Source: Bugula neritina (Eukaryota > Bryozoa > Gymnolaemata > Cheilostomatida > Bugulidae). Taken from it: 64,000 nt of DNA. The stretch spans positions 27,943,628 through 28,007,627 of the forward strand of contig OZ037767.1 in the NCBI GenBank assembly GCA_964035545.1. The letters are read 5' to 3'. Under the pieces are notes generated by a model that was given only the letters and a program-made list of their open reading frames with translations, did no database searches and was not told the origin of the DNA. The position numbers were made by a program, and so were the translations under genes. How positions within the stretch are numbered: position 1 is the stretch's first letter; every line of letters begins with the position of its first letter. This document shows positions 1 through 17,030 of this stretch, piece by piece.

Positions 1-627
1 GAAAATAAATTACACACCTTTCTGCTCCAAATCCACTGCTTTTATTTTCATGATCAGTACAGGGTTAGGAGCAGTTGTTCCTTGTCGAAGTGATAATTAT
101 TCTCTCCTCTGAATATCTTTTAAAACAAACATTTACATTTCCAAAACTTGTGATATGATGTAGGGATACAATTAGTTATTAATATATTATACCATAACAA
201 TTCAAGTTTTAGTCCAATTTGAATCTAACATGCCTATCCGAATATAATGGTGAAACTCCTACAGGCAAATAATCATAAGTACACTCACTAAACATAAAAG
301 GCAAATTTGTACACCAGCTTGTTTCAAGAGCTTGAGTAGTTCAGCAATGCCTTGAATGTAATAAAGTAGTGGTTATTCTGGTAACTATTTAACTCTATAG
401 ACTAGTGCTTTATCTTGCATTCTGCTGTGCCTTGAAATACTTATAAATGGGCATTTTTTTAAAAATTATGCAGTAAAGTTTGCAAATTTTTGTACCCAAA
501 CTCCTTTCAAATATTAATCACCTTAAAATAAGCATTATATTATAATATTATTATAGTCTGCACATATTAGTCTGCCATGACTTGAAGTTATCCCAATAAT
601 TACTGATGTATGCTTTTCTTCTGCCAG

Positions 628-2727
628 GAAGTGATTATTTCTGTGGCTTTGGAGCATTGGCTGTAGAATTTGTATTGTTTGCCTACCACCTGCATGGTAG
701 AACTCTGCTCAACACCCACCTCCATACACTCCTTATTTATACAATCGGACTCAATGCTGTTGCTACAATCACAGAGTATATATATAGAGACAAGTTTATT
801 TGGTCTCTTCCAAGGTACTTTTACAGCTCTAAATAGAAACTTGATTGTTTAGTAAAAACATTTTGCTCCTCTCCTCCCCCTCTTGGTACACCACACTCTA
901 GCAGAGGTGTACTAAAGAAAGCTGTCTAAATCACTGCAATTAATTGCAATACGTTTAAAGTATTCCAAAATAGTATATTCATGCAACTCTACTGAGACAT
1001 GCTACTGTCTTTGAAAGAGGACTAGCTAAACTGTAGCTAAACTAGAGAACTTTTGGGAACAGCTAGTCGGTCAATTCTCAAAGAAATCTTCATATAGGTC
1101 AATATGCTTTGATAGCGTGTGATTCGAAATTAGCTTTAATTTAAGCCTCTATGTAACAAGACTTGGTAATTCGACTAATATGGTGTTTCGTGTCAAGTGT
1201 TTACTACAACTCATCATCGTGTAATAAAATCCTGCTCAACAGGCATGCGCACCAGCATATAGCATCTATAAGATCACGTGTAGATAAGAAGAAATACTGC
1301 GTGTGCCAGGAGATTATTCTGCCTTTTATTCTTTGCCATTAGTTGAGGATTTTAGTTGAAATCACAACTTACTCCTAACTCCGCTAGTGTATTCATTAGA
1401 CATGCTATATTATATTGGTCATGTAAACTACTAATCGGTCGCATTCCTTGTGTTACAGAATAGTCTTCCTCTGGCTACAAGGGACTTGGTTCTATCAAAT
1501 AGCTTTCATACTCTTCAATCCTTACAGGGATTCTCCCACCCTTGATGTGAATGATAATGAGTCGGTGATGGTCGTCACTTTATATTTTGCTGGCCACATT
1601 CTATTAGCTTTTGCAGGTAATGTGATGCTAATACTTTTCTTTCAAAACGTGTTGTTTTGTAATATGATTTCTCCAGGGGGATGCTAGCTCTTTCACTGCC
1701 TTCTGATCATAATATTATAGTCTTTGTTTATAAGCAAGGAACAAAACTTGCCCGCGTTGGTTCATCATTGCAATTGCCTTGTGTGTCTTTCTGTAAAGAT
1801 GTAATAAGGAGTTTATGTAAATCATTTTTAAAACTTTTTGTAATATTTACTTAGTTGATTGAAAAATTGTATATTGATAGAAAAAATAACTCTAAATTAA
1901 ATCACCAACTCTTTTTTGAGGCCTGCAGTGAGAATGAAAATATTAATGTGCTTTGTTAGCAATGACTTTCAGTTTGGAGTGAGTGGAGACGTACTCAAAC
2001 ATAGGTATTGCGTTTAGATTTTAAGCTATATAGTTTAATTTTAGTTGAACATTTCAATCTTTGTAGGAGATATACAATTGATTACTAGGAACTTACGTGA
2101 ACGGGCATCTTTTTTAGCTTTTACTATAGAATTTAGGTCTCTAATGCTGAAAACTTTTTATAGTTTATAGTTTATAGTCATAGGAATTCATAGTTAGAGT
2201 AGTTACTAGAAACTGCTATCTTCGACTCAGGAACTTTGACTGATAGTTGAATATATCAGCAATTTGCATCAAACTAAACAAAACTTAATAAACTGTGAAA
2301 TTAGAACCAAGTCCTAGAGCTGATTAATCTAATATGTAAAATGTGTATTAAACCAACAAAAGTTAATTAGGGGGGGGGGACCTAACATAAAGTGTATGGT
2401 ACTACATTTATCTTTATTTGCTACATCTATTTATTCTGTACAATTTCTTAATATATCACTATAACTACAGTAAACTAATTATTGCAGCTGTTAGAGTTTG
2501 AATATATGTTTGCAGTACAATTCCTAATTGGTGGGTTAGTGTACCTCTGTAATGGCAGACCTGCATTGAAACTAAACAGAGATTATACCCAGCTTGAGGA
2601 AATCTCAACTTCTGGCTCATCGCAATCATCTGCTTCTAACAGTGTAACTGAGAAACACGGGAGTGGAAGTGACAATGAATTGTGGGAAGAGACTAGCAAA
2701 CTGATAAAAGAGCTACCTCACTCATAG
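628..2727 (+). CDS. TMEM45: TMEM45 (DUF716) family membrane protein, paralogue A, 5' end off-window
   Basis: Three terminal coding exons are visible: 628-814, 1459-1616 and 2516-2727 (stop). The first enters in phase 1, and earlier exons must lie left of the window. About 184 residues are present. The first exon has the family's His-rich stretch (HLHGRTLLNTHLHTLL). The second has the conserved LQGTW motif before a membrane segment and an acidic loop ending in HILLAFAG. The last has one more membrane segment and a Ser/Asp/Glu-rich cytoplasmic tail. Exon lengths 187 and 158 bp are identical to those of the inverted paralogue downstream, which supports the model. Human TMEM45A/B are roughly 275-residue multipass proteins of endomembranes; the biochemical function is not settled. 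The last-exon acceptor at 2514-2515 was chosen over an AG at 2486-2487 because it matches the paralogue's phase-1 junction. Confidence 0.85.
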
Positions 2728-4839
2728 ATGTTTTACAGATGCTTATAGTTGGTTGTCAAAATATACAACCTTTTTATTCGTATCTCGTTTGATTTACTGC
2801 TGAATACTTTATCTCTATATAACTGCAATAGTCACAGGCTAGTAATTGTTGCAAAACATAGTATAATATTTCTACATACCGGTTTTTGACTTTTGTCAAT
2901 TGAACTTTTTGCTTCAGTGAGTTAATAACTATGATTCTACAGTAAATGAAGCATAAGGAATTTGCTTCCATAAATTTATAGTTACCTGTTTGGTTTAGTA
3001 TACCTTTCAATCATAATTTGTATTGATGTTTTCATACATTTTAAAAAAGCTGTAAGATGTTTACAAATTATGGAAGCATTAAATTTCATATTTTAATTCT
3101 ATTATAGCCTATATCACTTCAGACATGCAGTTAGTGGTACAATTTATATGTATATGCCCAAAAATATTTTTAGAATTTACTCAACCAATCAGCTCATGTG
3201 TTTTGCTAGATATAAAATGACAAAAAAAAATGAAAACTTATGTGTTTTTATAGTTTACTGTGAAGTGACATGTAAGGTGCAGGTGCTATGACATTTAAAA
3301 TCATGTGTCACTTACAAATATCTAGTTTTAATATGCTACATTTTTGCGCCATGACATACAGTAATACAGTGTTATCATTTTTATACTATGGGTCCATGAT
3401 GTTCTTTTTGTGGGTGAAGGTTAGTTTATCATAAGCAGTTCATTTTATTTTAAATTATTTCAATTAAGTAAAAGTGTTTACTATAATTATTTGATTTCAA
3501 TATTAATCATTACTGTGGGAAAGTCTATTAGCTGATTATTAGTTTATGCTTTTGCATGTTTCTGTTTTTAAGTTGTTTTATTAGTATTACCCAACTGTTC
3601 TTGTTCCAGTTATAACATCTGTGTTTTTTGGAAAATATATTTCACAAAAATAAAATGGTTGTGTGATTGACTGCATAATTTCAAAGTACACATTAAATGT
3701 TGAAAAGTGGAATATACAATAATCATATGCTCAAGAGGATGCATCAAGTAAAAATCCTGTTCTTATATGATTTCTTGAACCATTTCTTTCATATACTCGT
3801 ATATTGTCTAAGCCTTAGGGATTTCCCCTAAATATACTTCCAGTAGTTTGAGTATAAAGGAAAAAGTTGTAAAACTTGGTGAAAACATATTTTTATCCAA
3901 ATAACCTACAGAAATCCCAAACTCACAACTATTGGTTTTATTAAGGTTATACACTTTGATTAGCTGTAATAGCACTACCAGTGTCAGAAATTGCAACATT
4001 ACACAGGTCGATCTGACCGTTATATATTTTATGACAATATATTGCAGATTTAAACATGTTTCTATGCTATAGAAATATAAAAATCCTATAAATTTATTTA
4101 CAATTCTGTAGTTAGCAATTCCCAATATAATAAATAATCTATTATATAATATATTGTATGGCTATAATATGTTACTCAGACAAACAAGTTGGAGTTGTCC
4201 TTTCACTCCTAATGGAACTTCGCTACTGGTTATAATCTTTTTATTCTAATAAACCAACTTGCAGTTGTCAGGTTAAATCTAAGTTATTTATAGCAAATTT
4301 CTACAATAAGCCTCAATTGACTCTCACACACCATGTAAGCCTTGAACAGTTTGAAGCAATTGGGAAGGAAAAACACATATGCCTTCTGTTATACTTCCAG
4401 GCAAGCCCTGTAAGTGTGGGGCTAGCTGTCACAACTTTGTAACACAAAAGTTTTCATTTTTGAATAATTATTGTGCTTTTGAAAAAATTAAAATCGTGTC
4501 CTCTCTATTTAAGTGTTTGTGATGAATTAATACATATGTTTTGTTCAGGAACCAGTCTTTAGAGATGTGAAATGGCGTTTATATTCAACTGCAGAAGACG
4601 AGCGTAACAATAAAGCCATGTACAAGAATGCGTTATTACGGAAAGTCAAAACAATTACAACACACATTACTATGCCATGTTATGAACAGCACTAATTTTA
4701 GTCAATGTTTGGCTGTTATGCAAGTTACAGTATCTTAAAAAGAAGAGACACTACAAAACCATAAATTCATTCTAATAAATACGGTAAAACACAATGAAAT
4801 GATGATCAGTGATGACAAAATTTGAGAGAAATGGTAATG
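2728..4839. other. Intergenic region between convergent TMEM45 paralogues
   Basis: AT-rich sequence between the two stop codons. No confident gene. Two exon-like pieces on the + strand lie at 4350-4409 and 4549-4695 (see findings). An inverted pair CAAGTTGG...CCAACTTG sits around 4188-4265. No start codon or upstream exon supports a real gene here. Confidence 0.5.
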
Positions 4840-7800
4840 TCACTGCATTGGCTTGTATTCTGCCATATTATTATTAAGTTTATCCCATGAGTCAGTGTCG
4901 GTCTCCTGCTCAATAGCGAATGTATCGTTAGAAGTTCGAAATCTGTTGCTTAGCTGTGAGTAGTGGGAAGTTGTTTTCTTTCGGCCATAGCACAAGTAAC
5001 ATATAGTCCCAATAATAATTTGCACTATAAAATATTAGAAGGTTATTTGAGGTTGATCTACTGTAGAAGATTAATTAGTATAAGTGCAGAATTTCATTCA
5101 AGTGAGTACATGCATGTCTTTAGAAGAGATGTTTGTGTGATGACAGCATGCATTACTGAGGAGTTATTTAAGTGCCATCAGCTAGCATTATAAATGCATG
5201 TGTAAGCCCACAACATGTAAATGAGAATATAACTTGAAAAAGTTTAACTTTGTAAAAAGAACAGCACTCTAAAGGAATGTAGGGGCAGGTAATAAGCAAC
5301 AAACACATAAGTTGGGAACCATATAAGCTCTAAGCAGTTGAAAGTAATTGTAGACCACAGTTGTTCAAGTGGTACAGTCTATGAACTAAACTTGCCTGCG
5401 AAAGCTGCTAGAATATGCCCAGAGAAATAGAGAGTAGAGATCATTACTGACTCGCTGTCATTCTCATCCAAAGAGGGCGCTGACCGGGCGGGGTTAAAGA
5501 GAATCAGCGCTGTTTGAATTAGCCATGTTCCTTGAAGACAGTAAAAGAACTGCCTAAACAAAGAAAATAGTAAATTCTGTATTGTCAAAGTTTTAATATC
5601 AAAATATAAAGTTGTAAATTTTATCAAATTTTAGTTTAATTGCGGCTTTTTTCTTTTGTGAAATATAAATATATATATAATAGCTCACTGAAATTTTTAT
5701 TTTTCCAGAATCGAAATTTTGCAAAAATATAGACACCGCTTGTCCAGGTTTTGATGGTAAAGCTAGTTGGATGGTAAAGCTGGTGTTAGCATTAAGCAAG
5801 CTAGGCTGGCGATAGCATTATGCACAAGCCAATATTGAAATCAAATAACTACTTTTTAATCACTTTGTAATTTACTTATCACTAAAGCTGTCTTGCATGA
5901 ATTTTTTTACATAAACACCAATAAAATAATATGTTATTATAGTTTTGTACTAGGTAATGTAAATATATTGTTAACATTATCATACCATTTTTTTGTATGT
6001 TGCACTAATTATTTCAGACTGGTTACAAAGGTGCTTGCTCTTAGAGAGTACTTAGACATAGAGTTTTGAAATTTAAACATTAAATTCAGTCATAGATACT
6101 AGCAAAAAGTTGAAGGTGATGTTAATCTAACACAAATCAAATCATGAACAAGTTGACACGTAAGGAGTTGTCTGGCCATGAATCCAACTAAAAAGCAGAA
6201 AGTAAATATAAGCCCATTTCCCATTATCTATGTTTATGATGATTTGTCTATGTTTATAAAGGGCTAATTTAAAAAACCAGATGCCTGTAGAAAACTTTCA
6301 GAGCAATGCCTAATATACTAGCTCTCAATAACTGTATTTTCTTTTTAAACACCTTTTTTCTCATCTCAAACATCCATTAGACACGTTTGGTCTTTCATCT
6401 TACAGCAGTGGCTATTCTGATGCATGTACCACTATTTTAGAAACAGCAACAACAAAAGAATATATAATGTGCATGATGAGATAGGTAGCTCAGCCCATTG
6501 CATGACTATGTAGTTGTGTTTCTAAGAGCGACAACAAAAAGGTATAAAAAAATGATGTGTAAACAAACAATATTATAAAATTTTGCTTAAAACCAGTTGC
6601 TTTTACTCTTTATGACTGAAAAAGATGCTTCTTCCAGAATATCTTAGAACTTAGATTAGAAAACAAGTTTCATCCCAATATTGCAGTCATCATCAATGAG
6701 TTTATATGAGCAGCTACCCACAATTTACTATACCCATTATATAGTATGATGCATCAAAAAATAAGTAATTGACATAGGCTTATGGCTAGTAACTAGGAAA
6801 CTTTTCATAGAGAGATTCTCTTTATGGCCCATGTGATGTGATTGAAATAAGCTTCTTGATAATCAAATAAAATCAACTGCAACAAAGCATGCAGTTTTAT
6901 GGCTGAGGAATTCAAAAGTACTTTAAAGTATGTTGCATAACTAAAAATTGTATCACTTATGGCTTACAATTATTTCGCAATAAGTTTGTCTCAAATTAAG
7001 TTCAATTTCAAGCATTTGACTAACCAAATAAATCATACAGTATATGCTGATAATCTAAAAATTAAGGTATATCTGTAGAATGGAGAATATTTTACGATTA
7101 ACAACATACCTTGGAAGAGACCAAATAAACTTGTCTCTATATATATACTCTGTGATTGTAGCAATAGCATTGAGTCCAACTGTATAAATAAGGAGTGTAT
7201 GGAGGTGTGTGTTGAGCAGAGTTCTACCATGCAGGTGAAAAGCTAGCAGTACAAACTGCACCCCAAAAGCTCCAAGTCCACAGAAATAAGCACTGCCTAT
7301 ATGAACATATAATATAAATGTTATTGTAATGATTTGCCTAATTACCTTGTAAAATGCAGTATGCAAATTTGAATGATGGCATATTTATTCTATATTAATT
7401 CAATCTCAAGATTTAAAACTTGAAGAATCGATTTTAATTTAACCAGTTGTCAATATTTGTATATGTATTTCAAGGTCGTAGTTGTAATGACTTAAACTGT
7501 GCATTGTAATATCATATAATATTCTATAACATAATAAACATACATTATATAATATTATATAATATAACTATATTACATTACAATAATTGAGAATTTGGGT
7601 CAGCCTTTTTAATTATAAACATTGGTGAGGAGGGTTTTTATTAGAGAAGGTTGCATTCTATTTTATTCTACTATTTAACTATTTATAGCACTTGTTTTAC
7701 AGCCTATAGACCTATAAACCTATAGAGCTGAGGGATAGAAGTTTACTTAGTTGGTTAGCTCCACAACATCTTTGCAAACCTGTTCAGGAAATCTGCTGGT

Positions 7801-10684
7801 ATATGAAATATAAAGAGTCAATGTTCTAATAGACCCATATATAGATCAGAAGAAATTTCATTATTATTACATATATATTCTAGAGCAACAGCTGCATGTA
7901 TTTGCTTGCTAATAAATGAAGACATGTAGTATATTTTAATGATGGCTAGCTGGACATATTCTGTTGTAATGAAATACTAAGTTTGTCTGCAATTTTTTTG
8001 GAAGAACTGTGGGAAATTGTGAGAAACACCTGGCATTTTATATGTCATACATTTACATGTATGCTTTACATGTAAACTCATAACATAAATCTACTTGCTT
8101 ACAAATTATATGCAATACTCACATTATTGTATCGTAGTATTTATAGTTGTAACGTGTATAAGTGCAGCACAGTTTGTGCTCCCTATTCACATCTATAATA
8201 TACCTTATCTACACTTCTGGACCATATCTACACCACTGAACTGAAGCTATAACTATAGTTCAATGATCTACACCATTGATTATATGTTCATGCACTCTAT
8301 CTACATACATATATCCTACCTACACCTATGTACCTTATTTACCATGAACTTATGGACATAAACTATACTGTAGACACATTATATATGGTGAGTCAGTGAG
8401 CATTTTGAACTTTAAGTAGCTGAAAGTTATATAACCTAATCAAACCAAACCCGACTTAACCTGATATGTGACAAACAGCTAATAATGTGGCAAATTTTAA
8501 ACTGATGGTTATATTCCAGTAGCAAAGAATAATTGTATTGTTGATAGACTTAGTTCTACTCATTGTGCACAACCTACCATCTGGCAGACAGCTATTTCCA
8601 TGGTAGGTGAGAATGTCCACAAAAGCTGACAAGCCAAAGGCTGTGAATATTGCACTGTGCTCAGCGTGAATGACTCCATTTGTGTATTTCCTGTTGTGAC
8701 CTATATAATTTCATAACAACACAACTGATAGAGCAGGCAGTGATGGCAAGGAGTCTGTTTATGAATAATTCATTAGCATTTTTTCCTGCTGGTGGTGGCC
8801 TACCATCACTACATGGTGTCTGATGTCCAAGTGCTATTGACACATAACTGCTGAGGTGAAAGCTATAGAAAGCATTAAGTAAGGCTGTAATAATTCTGTT
8901 ATAAATGAATATGGATTACAACAGTTTGGTATGCGAAGTAATGAATCAGGCTTTGAAGTGGTTTATATTATTTTAGTTAACTCTTAAACCTACAGTATAA
9001 CATGCTAATCACAAAAATAATAACCAACAGTTATAACTTGAATGCACATTTTTTTGCATTATTAAATGTTATCAACTATTATTACAGATACTGTAGTTTT
9101 ACAACCCCTTATATGATAGCATAATAATATTATTATTATTGTATAAACATTTCTGATTGGTTCCATAGAAATTGCCACAGAGTCTATACTGAAATTAACA
9201 GATCACAGACCTTATGGTTCTAATAACAACATAAAAGTATTGTTTGATATGTTTGACAGCTAATGACACATTAGGCACTTGAATTTAAACATATTATTAT
9301 GTATCAAACAATCAACAATTTCATTAGAACAAAAATAAAATGATTTTGATTCACCAATTAAAAAAACAACCAATAAATTAAATCTTTTAGAACAAATTGT
9401 TTTATAAGCAGCTTTGAGTTGAGGGCGACTGAGTGCAATAGTTTGCGGTTCTCAGGTTTGGAGTTGGGGGCCTCAATAAGCCCCAGCTTTAACATGAGAA
9501 GCCTCAGACTACTGTACTCGATCACCCCTAACTCCGAGCTGCTTATAGAAAATATTTTCCAAAACACAAGGAAACCATAACCTAATAACCTTATAGGATA
9601 CAGGGTGGAGAAGGAAGTCTTTACATAATAGCAACTTGTTCACCTTTGAACCCTGACAGCAGCTCAGCAGCAACTCCAAGGAACAGAAGGGTAAATCGAA
9701 CTACAGCTTCTATCTGACGTGTTTTAGCAGTTTTGTTACTCAAAAACCAATATGAATGACCATGAGAAGCTTGGAAGCACTCTGCAAATTAATATACCGA
9801 TAAAGTAACAAATGCATTGCTTTTTGTATAACTCTAGTGATGTTGGCTTTTTTAAAAAAAACCTGCAATATATAAATCAGCTAAAGGCTCTGCATCATCA
9901 AACTGGAATCAGTTGTCCATGTTAAGTATACACATGTGTATATATTCAAATTAATTCCCTGTTGTCAATGCCAAGAATCTGGAACTGAAGAGTTATGTTT
10001 GCATAATAATGGAGTTGAAATGTTACACTGAATGAAGCTTTCAAATACCTACCTGTACTTTTTACATTCATTAAAATAAAAAACAAAAATAGAGCAGCTG
10101 TGATTCAGTAGCCATAGTAATGACCTAGTATGACACAAGTAGACTAGAACATCGTTCAGATGCAGTAGTGGAGAAATTTCAATTTCAAATTTAACTTTTT
10201 GAATAAACCTTGGTTTGAAGAAACGGTTGAAATTCTTGTGAGAACATAACTTTTTTGCTACATTTCTAATCTAGAACACAGGCTTTTCTCAATTTCTCCA
10301 TCACTGCACCTATTTCCACAACATAATCCCCCCAGCTATGTTGTCAACATAGCTGAGACATGGCTTTCATCTGTCTAAATAAAATCCTTTACCATTGTAT
10401 TTCTCATAGACATTGTGAGTTTAAGCAAACGTGACTTGAAACACAACACAAAATATACTCAACTGATAAACTAATGACTTAATATTCCAAGATCACTATA
10501 AAATTACAAGTATACCAAACTAATATAGTAAATGGCACATACTTTTCTTTGAATTAGACTTGAAGTGCTGCCGATAGAGATCCACGCTGCCGTAGATTGA
10601 TATTGTTATGAAGAGTATTCCTGGCAACATGTGACCAATGAACCTTGGCACTCGCATCTCCGCCATCGATTCATTGTACTCCAT
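4840..10684 (-). CDS. TMEM45: TMEM45 (DUF716) family membrane protein, paralogue B, complete
   Basis: Six exons on the minus strand: 10543-10684, 9644-9781, 8578-8700, 7110-7296, 5396-5553 and 4840-5024. They total 933 nt, or 310 residues, and all phases close. The start (ATG at 10684) is the most upstream Met; a second Met in MAEMRVPRF is a possible alternative. The N-terminus has the family's GHMLPG motif and a membrane segment. Later exons carry AEHSAIFTAFGLSAFVDIL, the His-rich FHLHGRTLLNTHLHTLL and FYCLQGTW, then a last membrane segment and an acidic tail. Family members have about seven membrane segments. Intron 5 uses a GC donor (GCAG|GCAAGT at 5395), where paralogue A has GT. The protein is about 35 residues longer than human TMEM45B, mostly at the C-terminus. 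It is convergent with paralogue A, which suggests an inverted duplication. Identification is confident; function is not inferred. Confidence 0.9.
9404..9546. mobile_element. Palindromic MITE-like element, family P, copy 1
   Basis: A 143-bp element in intron 2 of TMEM45 paralogue B. It begins ATAAGCAGCT and ends AGCTGCTTAT, and the two halves are imperfect reverse complements over about 50 bp (GAGTTGAGGG...GAGTGCAATAGTTTG against the inverted right half). It has no coding capacity. A relative lies at 35973-36085. Confidence 0.7.
10160..10311. mobile_element. MITE-like element, family T, copy 1
   Basis: About 152 bp in intron 1 of TMEM45 paralogue B. Ends are inverted repeats: TGCAGTAGTGGAGAAATTTC on the left and the complement of AATTTCTCCATCACTGCACC on the right. 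The interior carries the family core GTTGAAATTCTTG...AACATAACTT...ACACAGGCTTTT. Relatives are at 27196, 27745, 28736 and 30726. Confidence 0.7.
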
Positions 10685-13600
10685 TGCTGCTCCTCTTCAG
10701 CCTACAGATTGCGAACTTTTGTGCAGCACATGTATTCAAACTAACATGGAGAGAGATTGATGGTACTGCTTGTAAGTAGTTTTCAGCGTATCATAGTTTT
10801 GGACATTTTCCAACACAGGTATAATTGCTTGTATATGCATTGTGTGTATCCTAATATCTGTTTGGAACCAAGTAACATCCTACTCTCTTAACATGTAGCA
10901 GTCAATAGCCTAAGTTGTTTTGACTATATGGATTTTGAATTTGAGACCTGCTGAAAATTCCCAAGAGCAAAACTTCTATTGCAAGGCTTTATATTTAGAC
11001 CACAGGCTTTTAAAGCATCTCTCTTCAGAGAACTCAAGCTCACATTTTTCAGTTTCAACTGACTGCATAAGAAGTAGCTGCTAGAGTGTTCTACTATTAA
11101 ATATAAAACATCAAGAGTAGCAGTTTTATAGTCTGCATAAGGAATAATTGTCAAGTTGATATTTTTATACTCTACTTTATGCAACGAATTAATCGATACA
11201 CAATTCACATCTTTTCAAGCTTGCCAAAATATTTTCTTGAATTATCACTGCTACAGAGTAGCAAGTGGAGGCAGCCTATTTATAAAGTGATTAACTGCAT
11301 TATCTGATTAGAAGTAGTTTCAATTCATTATTTTATTTATTGCTCAAATATACATTCATTACATTAGAAGTGAAAGCAGAAAATGCAAGTTGTTATATGT
11401 TGGAGAAAACTAATTAGCAAAACATATATTTACTTCAGACAGTGGAAAAAAACCATGACAAATCTAGTGTAATAGCAATTTGTATGACTGAGAAGAGCTA
11501 TCTAGTTATAAACGTGCTTATTGAGTGTGTAAATGTTTTAATAGCTGAAACTTTCCTGTTTTTGTGTACAATAGTCACTATCAAGTTAAGTACTCTCAGG
11601 TATATTATCCTCCGAAAATGCAAGCCTCACAAAACTAAAAGTTTTGAGTTAAATGCTATTTGCAACAAATTTTCACATATGTGCAGTAAAGGAGAATTTT
11701 CAATAGTCTAAATTCTTCAGATTTTTTTCTATTTCCCATTACTACACCTACCTCTAGTTTGTATAGATATCTATTGCCAACCATATAGTATATATATGAC
11801 AGGTAGAGCAGACCTTACCTGTATGTCTACCTGTCTATTACTCTCTATTAATAATGACTGTCACAATACTGCTCCAAACAACTCATGCATGAAAGAGAGT
11901 ACCAACACTTCCTCTGTCCACATACTTCACAGTACAGTAATGAAATAGAATTATGCATGCACAGCGCAGCAGTTGAGCTAAAATTATCAGTTAACCTTAA
12001 TGAATAAATTTTAATTCTATTAAAGAAGAAATCTGATAATCTGTATAAGACAATTCAATATTATAGAAAGAATAACCAGAGTTAACAAGGAAAGACAACT
12101 TTGCATTTAAAGGTCTACCACGAGCATGTGCCAGTTAGTGAAATGTAAACAAAGCTTAATAATTTAACAAACACCATGCTAATGTAAAGTTGGGCGTTGA
12201 GATAGGTCATAAGAGCATGCTGCATATGTGTTTAACTAATATTCTATTTATATTCCCCCCTACAACATACTCATTACCTTTTGTTATAAAAGTATAATCG
12301 TTTATAAAACATTATTTGGTTATTGAATTTATAGAATTGACATCTAACTGGTAATATAAATTACAACTTGATTAAACTCAGTGGTACCAAAAAAATAATG
12401 GCTAATGATTATCTAGCATTAGGAAATTCTACAATGTTGACAAAAGTATATTTAATAGCTTTTAGATACCTGTGTATACAAATTTCGTGCACGACTGAGC
12501 AATTGCATGGATTGCGTAACATATTATATATAAATTACAAGTATATAAAATAAGGTGTGATGTATAATATTTTTAACAGTTGCTACAGTGTCTTGTATAT
12601 ATATGGAGTAGTCTACTAAATTTGCAGATGGAACTGATATAGTAAGTTGAAAAAAATACAGTTAAATGCCTGAAACATGCTACTATATGCCAGTACGCTG
12701 CTGAAAACTGGTCTGAATTGATAAATTAATGAAGTAATTCTTGTGTGATTATAATATTATGATGTCTAGGGTGAGACTAATTCCAGATATTGTGGTAAAT
12801 ATTTATATACATATTGGCAAAAGTGCAATTTTACTACATATAAAAATGTTTTACGTATTACTAGGCATGCAACTGTACTGTATATGAAGGTCAGTTGTAG
12901 ACCATTTCAAGTAGTTGTTAATTTTATTATAACCATAATTTAATGAGGGCCAAGATAAATCTGCATGCAGGTATAATAGGACTATATCTAGCGTTTAGAC
13001 ATCGCTGTATATGCATGGTGCATGAAGTTACAGTGCTAGCTTGACTATTATGAGTTATAAAATGGAATGACATGAAAGTCAAGAGAAGACAAATTCAACA
13101 GTGCAAAATCTACATTATGTAATTTAGCTCCTTGTTACGTGAGATTTCGTGCAAGGGATGGTGTTTATTTGATTCAAGTTCTTTAAAAGTTTAACGTGAA
13201 TAAAAAGTTTCTCGTAAGCTATATTTATATAAGATATTAAGTAAACTAATGCACAAGATAGATATGAATGGCTGTTTTATATTATCAATTTTATTAAGGG
13301 CAGTATAACTTTCCGCTACTGCTCAGACGCAATCCAATAAAATTAAAATAAATTAAAAAAGAATGAGAAATATTTAAATATCAGCCAAAATGCATTAATT
13401 ACAATTTAACAGTACTACATATTACAAAATATTTCACAATAATATTCTTATATTCTTTATTTAGACAGGAAATCAGTTATAAAAACCAAACGACTTGGAA
13501 TGACAACTCCTTTAAGAGTTGACAAACAGTCAAGTAATGAGGTTTTTACCCACGAGCTAGCTGTGAGCAAAGCATTACTACTGGAAATACGCAGCCTAAG

Positions 13601-13685
13601 TTATAGAATGAAGCAATAACTGTACAGGTCAGTTGTAGAACAGGTGGTGATAACTGCAGGCATTTACTCTGTAACTATGAGAGAG
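10685..13685. other. Intergenic region, TMEM45-B to DYNLT1
   Basis: About 3 kb of AT-rich sequence between the start of TMEM45-B and the 3' end of DYNLT1. Only short open frames without splice-compatible partners or recognisable protein similarity. The TMEM45-B promoter should lie just above 10684, but I see no clear TATA box. Confidence 0.5.
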
Positions 13686-13690
13686 TTTAT

Positions 13691-13691
<1 letters not shown>
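13686..13691 (-). terminator. Poly(A) signal of DYNLT1
   Basis: AATAAA on the minus strand overlaps the last base of the DYNLT1 stop codon (TAA at 13693-13691). If used, the 3' UTR would be only about 20-30 nt. Another AATAAA lies near 13456-13461 on the same strand. Confidence 0.5.

Positions 13692-17030
<3,339 letters not shown>

Noticed and set aside
2488-2515. Upstream acceptor for the last exon of TMEM45-A
   Set aside because: Using the AG at 2486-2487 puts a stop codon in the required phase, whereas the AG at 2514-2515 reproduces the paralogue's junction.
4182-4270. Possible MITE defined by CAAGTTGG...CCAACTTG
   Set aside because: The inverted arms are only 8 bp, and no second copy was found in the window.
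10924-12553. Several 60-94 residue open frames between TMEM45-B and DYNLT1
   Set aside because: No splice partners, no recognisable motifs, and composition matches the AT-rich background.
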